The notes beneath the pieces were generated by a model that saw nothing but the letters and a program-made list of their open reading frames with translations, did no database searches and had not been told where the DNA came from. The position numbers were made by a program, and so were the translations under genes. This document shows, piece after piece, positions 52,955 through 62,384 of a stretch of DNA of 64,000 nucleotides (position 1 is its first letter; each line of letters begins with the position of its first letter). This DNA is from CALVGQ01 sp964370435 (GTDB lineage: Bacteria; Bacillota_I; Bacilli_A; Erysipelotrichales; Erysipelotrichaceae), in assembly GCA_964370435.1 (NCBI GenBank), contig CAYJJG010000003.1, positions 62,001-126,000 of the forward strand, read 5' to 3'.

Positions 52955-53976
52955 TCGAAAGATACTCCCTCAAAATCAACTACTTCACCAATGACAGTGG
53001 CTTTCTCATTTAAACGCTCTAAAATAGCTAAAGTTTGTGATGCATCTTTTGCATCAACAACTAAAATCATACCAATTCCCATGTTAAAAACATTATACAT
53101 TTCTTCTTCATTAATATTTGATAACTCTTTTAACACTTTAAAAATTGGAGGTATTGTCCATGATCCTTTTTTAATTTTAATTCCTAAGCCTTCTTTTAGA
53201 CATCTTGGCATATTTTCTTGAAATCCCCCACCAGTTATATGAGCAATGCCATGGACATCGATATTATTAAGTACTTCAAGGACAGCCTTTACATATATTT
53301 TTGTAGGAGTTAATAAAGCTTCTCCAAGTGTAGTCCCTAATGAATCATAGTGAGTATCTAAGTCTAAAGCATTATCTTTTAAAATGATTTTTCTAACTAA
53401 GCTAAAGCCATTAGAATGAACACCACTACTAGCTAGACCAATTACCACATCGTTTGCTTTAGTTTTTGTACCATCGATAAGTTTTGTTTTTTCAACAGCA
53501 CCAACACTAAACCCTGCAATATCATATTCTTCATCTTGATACATACCGGGCATCTCGGCAGTCTCTCCACCGATTAATGCACAGTTTGCAAGTACACATC
53601 CATCCGCTACCCCTTTTACTATTTGTTCAATTTTTTCAGGATAGTTTTTTCCAACTGCTATATAATCTAAGAAATATAGTGGAGCAGCCCCCTGTGCAAT
53701 AATATCATTAACACACATAGCTACTACATCTTGTCCAATAGTATCGTGTTTATCCATCATGAAAGCTAACTTTAATTTAGTTCCTACACCATCAGTTCCA
53801 CTTACTAAAACTGGCTCTTTAAGATTAAGTGCTGATAGATCAAATAAGCCACCAAATGAGCCTATAGAGCTCATCATCCCTAAGCGATGAGTACGTGCTA
53901 CATGTTTTTTAATTCTATTTACTGACTCATATCCAGCTTCTAAGCTAACACCAGCCTCTTGATATTGATTTGACAT
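52951..53976 (-). CDS. purM: Phosphoribosylformylglycinamidine cyclo-ligase
   Basis: AIR synthetase of 341 residues, PurM fold: LVSGTDGVGTKLKLAF, DVVAMCVNDIIAQGA, LIGGETAEMPGMY, GLASSGVHSNGFSLVR and HITGGGFQENMPR are family motifs. 1 bp after purL. Confidence 0.96.
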   Translation of the reverse strand: MSNQYQEAGVSLEAGYESVNRIKKHVARTHRLGMMSSIGSFGGLFDLSALNLKEPVLVSGTDGVGTKLKLAFMMDKHDTIGQDVVAMCVNDIIAQGAAPLYFLDYIAVGKNYPEKIEQIVKGVADGCVLANCALIGGETAEMPGMYQDEEYDIAGFSVGAVEKTKLIDGTKTKANDVVIGLASSGVHSNGFSLVRKIILKDNALDLDTHYDSLGTTLGEALLTPTKIYVKAVLEVLNNIDVHGIAHITGGGFQENMPRCLKEGLGIKIKKGSWTIPPIFKVLKELSNINEEEMYNVFNMGIGMILVVDAKDASQTLAILERLNEKATVIGEVVDFEGVSFE

Positions 53977-53977
53977 T

Positions 53978-56900
53978 TTACTTATCCTTTCTAAAATAAT
54001 TTACACCACTGGCGAAAATATTTTGTTTCTTATTACCTTCAATATTCTTAAAGACATCCTCGAAATAACGCTCACTATGGGCCATTTTACCTAAAACACG
54101 ACCGTCTTTCGAAACTATTCCTTCAATCGCAAAAGTAGAGCCATTGAGATTACACTGTTCATTCATTGTTGGATTTCCTTGTTCATCACAATATTGAAAA
54201 GCAATTTGTCCATTTTCAATTAGTTCTGACAATTTATCTTGATTAACTACAAATTTCCCTTCCCCATGAGATACCGCAAGACTATGCACCTCACCCACAG
54301 TTAAATCTTGTAACCATGGACTATTATTTGAAACTACTCTAGTATTAATCATCGCAGATATGTGACGATTAATATCATTTCTAACTAAAGTAGCATCAGT
54401 ATCATTTAATGTTTTTACTTTTCCATAAGGTAATAAACCTGACTTTATTAAAGCTTGAAATCCATTACAAATCCCAATAATTAAACCATCACGTTCTTTT
54501 AAACGCTCCAATGCTGCTTTAACTTTTTCATTTTGTAATACATTCACAATAAACTTAGCGCTTCCATCAGGTTCATCACCACTAGAGAAACCTCCAGGTA
54601 TTGCAAAGATATGACATTGATCAAGATAGCTTACCATTTCATCAATACTCTTTGTAACATCTTGTTCACTTAAATTTCTAAATACCATAATATCACACTT
54701 AGCACCTTCTTCTTCAAAGGCACGCTTTGTATCATATTCACAGTTATTACCCGGGAATACCGGAATAAACACTTTTACAAGATCAACTAGTGTACTTGCT
54801 TTTCTTCGCGTATTACTAATATAATCCACTTTTTTAACTTCACTAGTTTTTGCTTTTGCACTTATAGGATATAAAGTTTTAAATGTATTTGTCCATGCAT
54901 CAAGCACTTCATCAGCACTTAAATTAATACCGTTGACAGTATAATCTTTAGTAGTAGTAACTCCTAACTTATGAGCATCACTTAATACCTCTACACTTTC
55001 AGTTACTATAGCAGCAGGTATTAGTTTCATTAAATCGATATCACTATCTAGCTTAAATCCTATTTTATTTCCAAAACTCATTTTAAAACAAGCAGCTAAA
55101 ATCCCACCTTCTTCTACAACATAAGCACTAAGTATTTTTTTATCAACAATACCTTTTTCAACAGCATTAAAAAGTTCACGATAACTTTCTAAATTTAAAG
55201 TACCATCATCATTAAACTTAGGTAAGTAAACCGATAAAACGCTATTATTCTTTTTAATATGTGGGGTAATTATATTCTTAGTCGACGCTGTACTACACGC
55301 AAAACTAATTAGTGTTGGAACTACATCTAAGTCATTAAAACTACCTGACATAGAATCTTTCCCACCTATAGCTGCCTTATTAAAATAATCTTGCACCTGA
55401 ATAGTTCCTAATAGTGCTTCACTTACTTTCCCCCATCGTTTAGGATCTTTGTTTAATCTTTCAAAATACTCTTGAAATGAAAAATAAAGAGTTTTTATTG
55501 TCCCACCAACCGCAACTGTTTTAGCCATCGATTCTAATACACTAACTTGTGCACCAAGATAACAGCTATAATCCATAACTCGTGGATTAAATCCTTGAGC
55601 TAGCACACTACACGTTGTTGTTTTACCGCTTATTACAGGTAACTTTTGAACAGAGGCTTGAATTGGTGTCAACTGTGTTTGTCCTCCAAAAGGCATTAAT
55701 ACCGTAGTTGAGCCAATAGAGGCATCAAAGTTTTCAACTAATCCTTTTTGACAAGCTACATTCTTATCTGCCATCATTTTTAAAATAGTATCTTTTGTAA
55801 GTATCGTATCTTTAAAAGGATTTTCTTTTCCGTGATCACTAATAACTACCGCAGTACGTTGACGAACTCCTGCAGTATCTAGGAATGTTCTAGAAATATC
55901 TACTATAGTATGATCAAAGTAACGCATGATTAATCGGTTATTATCACTAACCACTGCTACTTCATAGGCTTCTAAATTTTCTTGATGAGCTAACCTTAAG
56001 AATGCTTCCTTATCTTTTTTAGCAAGCACTACAGCCATTCTTTCTTGACTTTCACTAATCGCTAGTTCTGTTGCATTGAGTCCTGCATATTTAGTGCGAA
56101 CTTGGTCCAATTGAATAATTAGCCCATCAGCTAATTCGCCAATAGCTACACAAACACCACCAGCACCAAAATCATTACATTTTTTTATTAGTTTAGTACA
56201 CTCGGAATTTCTAAATAAACGTTGTATTTTGCGCTCTTCTACAGCATTACCTTTTTGTACCTCACTAGCACACGTATCTAAAGAGGACATAGTATGTTGC
56301 TTACTAGAACCCGTAGCGCCTCCAATACCATCTCTTCCTGTTCTTCCACCTAACAATACGACGATATCACCACAAACCGGCTCTTGGCGAACTACATCGC
56401 TTGCTTTAACTGCACCGACCACGGCACCTACTTCTAAATGTTTTGCTACATAGTCATCATGATAGATTTCTTTTACAAAAGTAGTTGCTAAACCTATTTG
56501 GTTACCGTAAGAAGAGTTTCCTACTGTAGCTTTTTTGCTAATTACTTTTTGTGCCAGTTTTCCTGGTAGCGTAGCACTCATTGGTGCTAATACATCACCA
56601 CAACCACTTACTCGCATCGCTTGATAAACATAGCTACGTCCACTAAGTGGATCACGAATAGCTCCTCCAATACAGGTAGAAGCACCCCCAAAAGGCTCAA
56701 TTTCAGTAGGATGATTATGAGTTTCATTTTTAAATTGTAATAACCATTTTTCTATCTTACCATCAACATCGACATCTACAAAAACACTGCAGGCATTAAT
56801 TTCATTAGAAATTTCCACTTCAGTTAATAAATTTCTTTGTCTTAAACTACGCGCATTAATAGTGGCCATGTCCATCAATGTAATCGGTTTACTTGTACGA

Positions 56901-57679
56901 TTAGTTTCTTCTCTAAGCTCGATATATCGATCTAAAGCAGCTTGTATCGATTCACTAAATTTAGAAGATTCTATTTTTATATCCTCTAAACAAGTTTCAA
57001 AAGTTGTATGACGACAATGATCAGACCAATAAGTATCTAATACTTTTATTTCAGTTTCGCTAGGATCTCTTTTTTCTTCATTCTTAAAGTAGTCTTGTAC
57101 TAAAAGCAAATCTTCTAACGACATCGCTAAGTTTAATTTTTGATGAAATCCATCGATACCTTTACTATCTAAATTAATAAAACCACTATAATCCTCTAAA
57201 GCTGTTACCTCTACATTTTGATCTAGACTAAACTTATTTAAATCTTTAACACGAGATTCAATAGGATTAATAAGGTAGTTTTCAACTTGAGTACGCTCCA
57301 TATCATTACACTCTTCTAGAATAATAATCTTTCCACAAGTAATACTACAAGTTGACTTAGGATCCAACAAGCGAACACACTGCATTGCTGAATCGGCACG
57401 TTGATCATATTGTCCTGGCAAAGTTTCCATGATTATTGCTTGTTGAAGTGATAAATTTAATTCATAAAATACATCGTCTACCATAACTTCAGTAAACACT
57501 GTATTTACTGCTTTATCTAAAATATTTTCTTCAATATTAAAAACATCGTATATATTAATTAGACGTAAGCTTTGCGCTTGTATATTAAAATTTTCTTTTA
57601 ATGTAGCATATAAATCTTCTGCCTCTGTTTGAAATCCTATTTTCTTTTCTACAAATATTCTTTTATTAATTAAAGCCAT
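53978..57679 (-). CDS. purL: Phosphoribosylformylglycinamidine synthase, single-chain
   Basis: FGAM synthase of 1233 residues in the large fused form: linker, two PurM-like halves (VLDTYWSDHCRHTTFE, ETHNHPTEIEPFGGA, GGRTGRDGIGGA, AIGGKDSMSG) and a C-terminal glutaminase domain (VFPGNNCEYDTKRAF, ICNGFQAL with the nucleophile Cys, SHGEGKF with the catalytic His). Many Bacillota, such as Bacillus, use separate PurS, PurQ and a small PurL instead; the fused form makes those unnecessary. Confidence 0.96.
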   Translation of the reverse strand: MALINKRIFVEKKIGFQTEAEDLYATLKENFNIQAQSLRLINIYDVFNIEENILDKAVNTVFTEVMVDDVFYELNLSLQQAIIMETLPGQYDQRADSAMQCVRLLDPKSTCSITCGKIIILEECNDMERTQVENYLINPIESRVKDLNKFSLDQNVEVTALEDYSGFINLDSKGIDGFHQKLNLAMSLEDLLLVQDYFKNEEKRDPSETEIKVLDTYWSDHCRHTTFETCLEDIKIESSKFSESIQAALDRYIELREETNRTSKPITLMDMATINARSLRQRNLLTEVEISNEINACSVFVDVDVDGKIEKWLLQFKNETHNHPTEIEPFGGASTCIGGAIRDPLSGRSYVYQAMRVSGCGDVLAPMSATLPGKLAQKVISKKATVGNSSYGNQIGLATTFVKEIYHDDYVAKHLEVGAVVGAVKASDVVRQEPVCGDIVVLLGGRTGRDGIGGATGSSKQHTMSSLDTCASEVQKGNAVEERKIQRLFRNSECTKLIKKCNDFGAGGVCVAIGELADGLIIQLDQVRTKYAGLNATELAISESQERMAVVLAKKDKEAFLRLAHQENLEAYEVAVVSDNNRLIMRYFDHTIVDISRTFLDTAGVRQRTAVVISDHGKENPFKDTILTKDTILKMMADKNVACQKGLVENFDASIGSTTVLMPFGGQTQLTPIQASVQKLPVISGKTTTCSVLAQGFNPRVMDYSCYLGAQVSVLESMAKTVAVGGTIKTLYFSFQEYFERLNKDPKRWGKVSEALLGTIQVQDYFNKAAIGGKDSMSGSFNDLDVVPTLISFACSTASTKNIITPHIKKNNSVLSVYLPKFNDDGTLNLESYRELFNAVEKGIVDKKILSAYVVEEGGILAACFKMSFGNKIGFKLDSDIDLMKLIPAAIVTESVEVLSDAHKLGVTTTKDYTVNGINLSADEVLDAWTNTFKTLYPISAKAKTSEVKKVDYISNTRRKASTLVDLVKVFIPVFPGNNCEYDTKRAFEEEGAKCDIMVFRNLSEQDVTKSIDEMVSYLDQCHIFAIPGGFSSGDEPDGSAKFIVNVLQNEKVKAALERLKERDGLIIGICNGFQALIKSGLLPYGKVKTLNDTDATLVRNDINRHISAMINTRVVSNNSPWLQDLTVGEVHSLAVSHGEGKFVVNQDKLSELIENGQIAFQYCDEQGNPTMNEQCNLNGSTFAIEGIVSKDGRVLGKMAHSERYFEDVFKNIEGNKKQNIFASGVNYFRKDK

Positions 57680-57687
57680 AACTCCTC

Positions 57688-58176
57688 CTAGATTTTCATG
57701 TTTTCTAAAACGTTTTTCTTCATATCTTCTTTATGTTTTAACATGACCTCATGATAAGAAGTATCAAATGCACCTAAGATTGATGCACATAAAACAGCAG
57801 CATTTTTAGCACCTGCTTTTCCAATTGCCACAGTAGCAACTGGTACTCCAGCTGGCATTTGTACAATCGACAATAAACTATCAAGTCCATCCAAAGTACT
57901 TGATTTTATAGGAACACCGATAACAGGCAAGGTCGTACATCCAGCAATAACACCAGCTAAATGCGCCGCTCCTCCAGCTGCTGCAATAATTACTTTTAAG
58001 CCTCGATCATATGCAGTTTTAGCATAGTCAATAGTTTCATCAGGTGTGCGGTGAGCACTTAATACATTTTTTTCATAAGGAATATTTAATCGCTCTAATT
58101 CCTCAAAAGTGTTCTCTAAAGTATCCAAATCACTTTTAGATCCCATCACAATACCTACTAACGGTTTTTTACTCAT
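57688..58176 (-). CDS. purE: N5-carboxyaminoimidazole ribonucleotide mutase
   Basis: 162 residues, first gene of the pur operon. VGIVMGSKSDLDTL, VLSAHRTPDETIDYA, AAAGGAAHLAGVIAG and LPVIGVPIKSSTLDGLDSLLSIVQMP match PurE class I, with the Ser, His and Asp of the active site. GAAGGAGAGTAAAAAA precedes ATG. Confidence 0.96.
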   Translation of the reverse strand: MSKKPLVGIVMGSKSDLDTLENTFEELERLNIPYEKNVLSAHRTPDETIDYAKTAYDRGLKVIIAAAGGAAHLAGVIAGCTTLPVIGVPIKSSTLDGLDSLLSIVQMPAGVPVATVAIGKAGAKNAAVLCASILGAFDTSYHEVMLKHKEDMKKNVLENMKI

Positions 58177-58198
58177 TTTTTTACTCTCCTTCTTTCAT

Positions 58199-58231
58199 AA
58201 ATAAATAAAGACATTGTAAAATACAATGTCT
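58199..58231 (-). terminator. Riboswitch expression-platform terminator
   Basis: Minus strand AGACATTGTA-TTT-TACAATGTCT, a perfect 10-bp stem followed by TTTATTTAT, located between the aptamer and purE. Upstream, CTACAAAG (the 3' arm of aptamer P1) can instead pair with CTTTGTAG. Confidence 0.7.
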
Positions 58232-58254
58232 ACAAAGCAATAACAAAAAAGTAT

Positions 58255-58328
58255 TACTTTGTAGTCTTGTCATTTACGGTGACAAGGTAGAAACTTGAGG
58301 ACCTTATTTCCTCTTTTATACAACAGTA
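58255..58328 (-). ncRNA. Purine (guanine-type) riboswitch aptamer
   Basis: The minus strand holds the conserved core of the xpt/G-box class: AAGTTTCTACC, then the P3 stem TTGTCA/TGACAA with loop CCGTAAA, then GACTAC. P2 is GAGGA/TCCTC with a seven-base loop AATAAGG. P1 is formed by TTGTA/TACAA plus outer pairs. The C in GACTA marks the guanine rather than adenine (GATTA) type. It sits about 80 bp before purE with a terminator hairpin between, so guanine or hypoxanthine should switch the pur operon off. Confidence 0.88.
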
Positions 58329-58342
58329 AATAATCAAAAGAA

Positions 58343-58367
58343 AAACACAGGTAAAACACCTATGTTT
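58343..58367 (-). terminator. Terminator after the LUD-domain gene
   Basis: Minus strand AAACATAGGT-loop-ACCTGTGTTT (one G-T pair), then TTCTTTTG. It lies just before the riboswitch and separates the LUD gene from the pur operon. Confidence 0.6.
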
Positions 58368-58483
58368 ACTTTAAATAATTGATAGAAAGGGGATTTTTAT
58401 TGATTACACATATTCTCATAAAATAGCCATCCTTCCACACAAGCATAATATCACACTCTTTACGGTTAATAAAGTATTTTTTA

Positions 58484-59116
58484 TTAATATCCAAGGTTTT
58501 CTTTAATTATAATTAAGTGTATTCTATCGGCTATAGAACTACGTGATATTACCACTTCACTACTACAAATTCGTGATGGTGCATTACAGTCAACACAATA
58601 CCCTAATTTAGCACAGGGGTTATCTTTATTAAGGCGAATACTATTGGCAGGTGCTGCAAGGGTTTTAAGGCGTTTCTTTGCTTCTTCTAAATCATTGCAT
58701 ACTTTATTAACACCACAGACTACAATTACTTTTTTAGGTCCATATATCATAGCAGCAACACGATTACCACTTCCATCAATATTATATAACTCTCCCTGCA
58801 TCGTAAGGGCATTACTACTTGTAATATAGACATCACTACTAAAAACTTCTTTAAATAATTCTTGTGGCTTGTCACAGTGATAGCGATCCAAATATTGAAT
58901 ATCAGAATGTTTTTCTAAATAATCAATAACACCTGTTTCAAATAAAGTCATAGATCCTCCAACACTTACACTATCCTTCGCTTTTAATAGTTTATTAAGC
59001 AGTGGTATTAGCTCTTCTTTTGATTCTAAAATGTCCACGCTGTAGTGTTTAGAAAGTAATTTTTTTTCTAACTGTTGTAGTTTAATATCCGTAAGTTGTT
59101 TTAGATTATTGTCCAT
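58484..59116 (-). CDS. LUD-domain protein (LutC/YkgG-like)
   Basis: 210 residues of the LUD (DUF162) family: a short helical start, SVSVGGSMTLFETGVID, YITSSNALTMQGELYNIDGSGNRVA, KKVIVVCGVNKV, then four clustered cysteines near the end (CAKLGYCVDC and RICSS). Relatives take part in lactate oxidation, but no lutA or lutB lies here. AAAAGGAG precedes ATG. The actual role is open. Confidence 0.82.
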   Translation of the reverse strand: MDNNLKQLTDIKLQQLEKKLLSKHYSVDILESKEELIPLLNKLLKAKDSVSVGGSMTLFETGVIDYLEKHSDIQYLDRYHCDKPQELFKEVFSSDVYITSSNALTMQGELYNIDGSGNRVAAMIYGPKKVIVVCGVNKVCNDLEEAKKRLKTLAAPANSIRLNKDNPCAKLGYCVDCNAPSRICSSEVVISRSSIADRIHLIIIKENLGY

Positions 59117-59137
59117 GATTAATTCTCCTTTTAACTT

Positions 59138-59146
59138 ATTATATCA
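59138..59146 (-). promoter_or_regulatory. Extended -10 of the LUD gene
   Basis: Minus strand TGATATAAT, a perfect extended -10 (TGnTATAAT), 22 bp before the start. No good -35 is seen. Confidence 0.45.
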
Positions 59147-59182
59147 TGTGAATAAAAACTTTGTTTTTTTATCTGCAATTAC

Positions 59183-59211
59183 TTGCAAGTATCCTAGATT
59201 TACTATAGAGT
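59183..59211 (+). promoter_or_regulatory. Possible promoter of asnA
   Basis: TTGCAA (59183-59188) with TAGAGT (59206-59211) at 17 bp, or TATAGA (59204-59209) at 15 bp, just before the asnA ribosome binding site. No T-box leader is present. Confidence 0.35.
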
Positions 59212-59231
59212 ATTTAGGGTGAGGTGATGTT

Positions 59232-60233
59232 ATGTTTTATCCAAAAAATTATCAATCAAAGTTATCCATTAATCAAACACAGGATGCTATTAAATTAATA
59301 CGCGATAAGTTTCAAAAAGAATTAGGTTTACAACTTAATCTTCAAAGAGTGAGTGCACCTCTATTTTTAGAAAAAAATTCTGGATTAAATGATGACTTAA
59401 ATGGTAGTGAGTTACCTGTAAGTTTTACTATGAAAGACATGGCTGAAGAAAAGATTGAGGTTATTCATTCTTTAGCTAAATGGAAGCGAATGGCATTAAA
59501 GAAATATGGCTTCTTACCCCATCAAGGATTATTTACTAATATGAATGCAATAAGAAAAGATGAAACCTTAGATAATATTCATTCTGCTTATGTAGATCAG
59601 TGGGATTGGGAAAAAATTATTTATAAAGAAGAACGAACTGTAGAAACACTAAAAAAGACTGTTCAAACCATTGTTAAAGTAATAAAACACATTGAACATG
59701 AAGTGTGGTATGCCTATCCTGAGGTAATCTATGATTTACCTAGTGATGTATATTTCATTACTTCAGAAGAATTGTTACAAAAGTATCCTGATTTAAATGC
59801 TAAAGAGCGTGAAAATGCGATTACTAAGGAACATGGTTGTGTATTTCTGATGAAAATTGGCGATTATTTGTCAAATCATGAAAAACATGATGGACGTGCT
59901 CCAGATTATGATGATTGGCAACTCAATGGCGATTTACTATACTGGTTTGAACCATTACAAAGTGCCATTGAAATATCCAGCATGGGAATACGTGTTGATG
60001 AACATAGTATTGTTTCTCAATGTCAAAAAGCAGGAGACCTTGAACGATTAAATCTACCTTATCATCAATCCATAATAAAGTCACAATTACCTTTCACAAT
60101 AGGTGGTGGTATTGGACAAAGTAGACTTTGTATGTTGTTGCTACAAAAAGTACATATTGGAGAAGTACAGGCAAGTATTTGGCCAAAAGAAATGATAGAA
60201 GCATGTAAGAAAGCTAATATTAATTTATTATAA
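59232..60233 (+). CDS. asnA: Aspartate-ammonia ligase
   Basis: Ammonia-dependent asparagine synthetase of 333 residues (E. coli 330), related to class II tRNA synthetases. KLSINQTQDAIKLI, RVSAPLFLEKNSGLNDDLNGSE, LAKWKRMAL, TNMNAIRKDE, HSAYVDQWDWEK, APDYDDWQLNGDLLYW and TIGGGIGQSRLCMLLL match the family. GTGAGGTGATGTT precedes ATG. A single gene with its own terminator. Confidence 0.95.
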   Translation: MFYPKNYQSKLSINQTQDAIKLIRDKFQKELGLQLNLQRVSAPLFLEKNSGLNDDLNGSELPVSFTMKDMAEEKIEVIHSLAKWKRMALKKYGFLPHQGLFTNMNAIRKDETLDNIHSAYVDQWDWEKIIYKEERTVETLKKTVQTIVKVIKHIEHEVWYAYPEVIYDLPSDVYFITSEELLQKYPDLNAKERENAITKEHGCVFLMKIGDYLSNHEKHDGRAPDYDDWQLNGDLLYWFEPLQSAIEISSMGIRVDEHSIVSQCQKAGDLERLNLPYHQSIIKSQLPFTIGGGIGQSRLCMLLLQKVHIGEVQASIWPKEMIEACKKANINLL

Positions 60234-60234
60234 T

Positions 60235-60265
60235 AAAAGCTAAGATAGTAGTTATCTTAGCTTTT
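60235..60265. terminator. Bidirectional terminator between asnA and galE
   Basis: AAAAGCTAAGATA (60235-60247) and TATCTTAGCTTTT (60253-60265), a perfect 13-bp stem with a 5-base loop and Ts on both sides, serving converging asnA and galE. Confidence 0.85.
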
Positions 60266-60272
60266 AAAATGT

Positions 60273-61286
60273 TTATTTTACACCTTCAGGGTTTTTGCTT
60301 TGGAAATTCCATGAATCTTCACACATTTCATCAATGCCATATTGTGCATGCCATCCAAGTAGACGTTCTGCTTTTTCTGTATCTGCATAGCATGTAGCAA
60401 TATCTCCAGGGCGACGCTCCATGATTTGATAAGCTATCTCAATCCCACATGCCTTTTGAAATGCATCTTTTACTTGTAGTACTGAATATCCCTTTCCAGT
60501 ACCTAAATTTACTTTTTCTACTCCTTTATGAGCTAGAGAGTATTCAACTGCTTTAATATGTCCAAGTGCTAAATCAACCACATGAATATAATCACGAACA
60601 CCTGTTCCATCTACAGTATCATAATCATCTCCCCATACACGAAGATAATCACGCTCTTTTGTAGCAACTTGTGCGATATACGGAACTAAATTATTAGGAA
60701 TACCTTTTGGAGTTTCTCCAATTAAACCTGATTTATGTGCACCGATAGGGTTAAAATAGCGAAGTAACATAACGCTGAAATCTTTATCTGAAACACAAAT
60801 ATCAGTTAAAATTTGTTCATTAAATAGTTTAGTTGTTCCATAAGGATTAGTAGTACTTAGTGGAAAATCTTCTTTAATAGGTACTGTATGTGGATCACCA
60901 TAAACTGTAGCACTAGAACTAAATACTAAAGTTTTACATCCTTCCTCTTTCATTACTTCATATAAATTTAATGCACCAGAAATGTTGTTTTGATAGTAAG
61001 TAATAGGGATACTTACTGACTCTCCTACTGCTTTATAGCCTGCAAAATGAATTACTGCATCAATGTTATTTTCTTTAAATACTTTTCTAATTGCTTCTTT
61101 ATCTAAGATATCTACTTCATAGAATGAAGGCATAGTTCCTGAAATGCTTTCAATACGATTTAAAACCTCTTTACTTGAATTATAAAGATTGTCCAAAATA
61201 ACTACATTATATCCTGCTTTAATAAGTTCTACGCTTGTATGACTACCGATGTATCCTGTTCCACCTGTAACTAAAATTGTTTTCAT
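60273..61286 (-). CDS. galE: UDP-glucose 4-epimerase
   Basis: Interconverts UDP-glucose and UDP-galactose. 337 residues with NAD motif VTGGTGYIGSH, catalytic SSSATVYG and YGTTK, DYIHVVDLALGH and ERRPGDIATCYAD. Leloir partners galK and galT are absent, so it may serve envelope polysaccharide building. AGGAGTAAAATT precedes ATG. Confidence 0.95.
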   Translation of the reverse strand: MKTILVTGGTGYIGSHTSVELIKAGYNVVILDNLYNSSKEVLNRIESISGTMPSFYEVDILDKEAIRKVFKENNIDAVIHFAGYKAVGESVSIPITYYQNNISGALNLYEVMKEEGCKTLVFSSSATVYGDPHTVPIKEDFPLSTTNPYGTTKLFNEQILTDICVSDKDFSVMLLRYFNPIGAHKSGLIGETPKGIPNNLVPYIAQVATKERDYLRVWGDDYDTVDGTGVRDYIHVVDLALGHIKAVEYSLAHKGVEKVNLGTGKGYSVLQVKDAFQKACGIEIAYQIMERRPGDIATCYADTEKAERLLGWHAQYGIDEMCEDSWNFQSKNPEGVK

Positions 61287-61325
61287 AATTTTACTCCTCC
61301 ATTGTTTTGTTCAAACATCAACTAA

Positions 61326-62384
61326 TTAAAATAATATACGTGCTATATCTTGCCATGTTGCTACAACCATTAATGCTAACATTGCAACCAAACCAATCCA
61401 CATTAATCCCATTTCAATTTTTTTACTAATTGGTTTACCTCGTATCATTTCAATAAGCGATAAAATAATTCTTCCGCCATCTAAAATGGGTAATGGCAGT
61501 GCATTCAATATCCCTACATTTAGGGATAACATCGCAATCAACCAAATATAATTAGCTAAACCTAGTGATGCCTGCTCAGCAGTGATAGTATATATTCCAA
61601 TTGGTCCCGATAGTTGATCAAGATTATTTCCACCTAATAAATCAGTTAATCCTTCAAATATTAAAGTAGAGCTCTCTACCATTGCTTTAATTGACATCAT
61701 TGAAGCTTCACCTAAACCATACTTTACATGTTTTTGAAGGGCATTAATTCCTATTAGATAGGCATTTTGTTCCTCAAAATATGCTGGTGTAACTTTAAGT
61801 GTTACTTCTTCACCATTACGTTGTACTACATAGATTCGATCTAATTGTTCACGACCACTGTTAAACTCAGTTAAATCACTAAAACTACTCGGATAAAATA
61901 ATTCATTCTCATATTGTACTGATAAAATAATATCTTCTGATTGAAATCCTGCTTGTTCCGCTGGACTATTTTCTATCACCTGACCAATTTGAGGAAGATC
62001 CACTGTTTGATACGTACCTACAGAAGCATAAATTCCTGTAAATAATACGAATGCCAATATGAAATTCATAACAATACCAGCACCCATAATGGCAATTTGT
62101 TTCAAATGAGAAACTCCTTTTAAGGTGCGCTCATAAGGTACATCAATATCACATGCACCTTCAAGTGCATTTTCAGCATCACCTGCCATTTGCACAAAAC
62201 CACCAATCGGAAGGAGTCGAATACTATATTTCGTTTCTTTTCCTTGCCAACTAATTAATTTAGGTCCCATCCCAATTGAAAACTCTGAGCAGTAAACCCC
62301 AAACATCTTAGCTACTAAAAAATGTCCAAGCTCATGCACTGTTACTATGATACCTAATAATAATACAAAATAAAGTATTTCCAT
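61326..62384 (-). CDS. rseP: RseP/RasP site-2 intramembrane metalloprotease
   Basis: 352-residue membrane protease that trims anti-sigma factors and signal-peptide remnants. The zinc motif HELGHFLVA is in the first helix, a PDZ domain lies around residues 125-200 (IGQVIENSPAEQAGF), and the third ligand is in LPLPILDGGRI. Its ATG overlaps the dxr stop by one base. The dxr-rseP-cdsA neighbourhood is common in Bacillota. Confidence 0.95.
   Translation of the reverse strand: MEILYFVLLLGIIVTVHELGHFLVAKMFGVYCSEFSIGMGPKLISWQGKETKYSIRLLPIGGFVQMAGDAENALEGACDIDVPYERTLKGVSHLKQIAIMGAGIVMNFILAFVLFTGIYASVGTYQTVDLPQIGQVIENSPAEQAGFQSEDIILSVQYENELFYPSSFSDLTEFNSGREQLDRIYVVQRNGEEVTLKVTPAYFEEQNAYLIGINALQKHVKYGLGEASMMSIKAMVESSTLIFEGLTDLLGGNNLDQLSGPIGIYTITAEQASLGLANYIWLIAMLSLNVGILNALPLPILDGGRIILSLIEMIRGKPISKKIEMGLMWIGLVAMLALMVVATWQDIARILF

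Noticed and set aside
53978..57679. purL as separate purL and purQ genes
   Set aside because: The frame is continuous over 1233 codons, with the glutaminase motifs in the same frame as the synthetase part.
59117..59231. T-box or other riboswitch before asnA
   Set aside because: The leader is too short, and neither the T-box bulge motif nor a specifier stem is visible.
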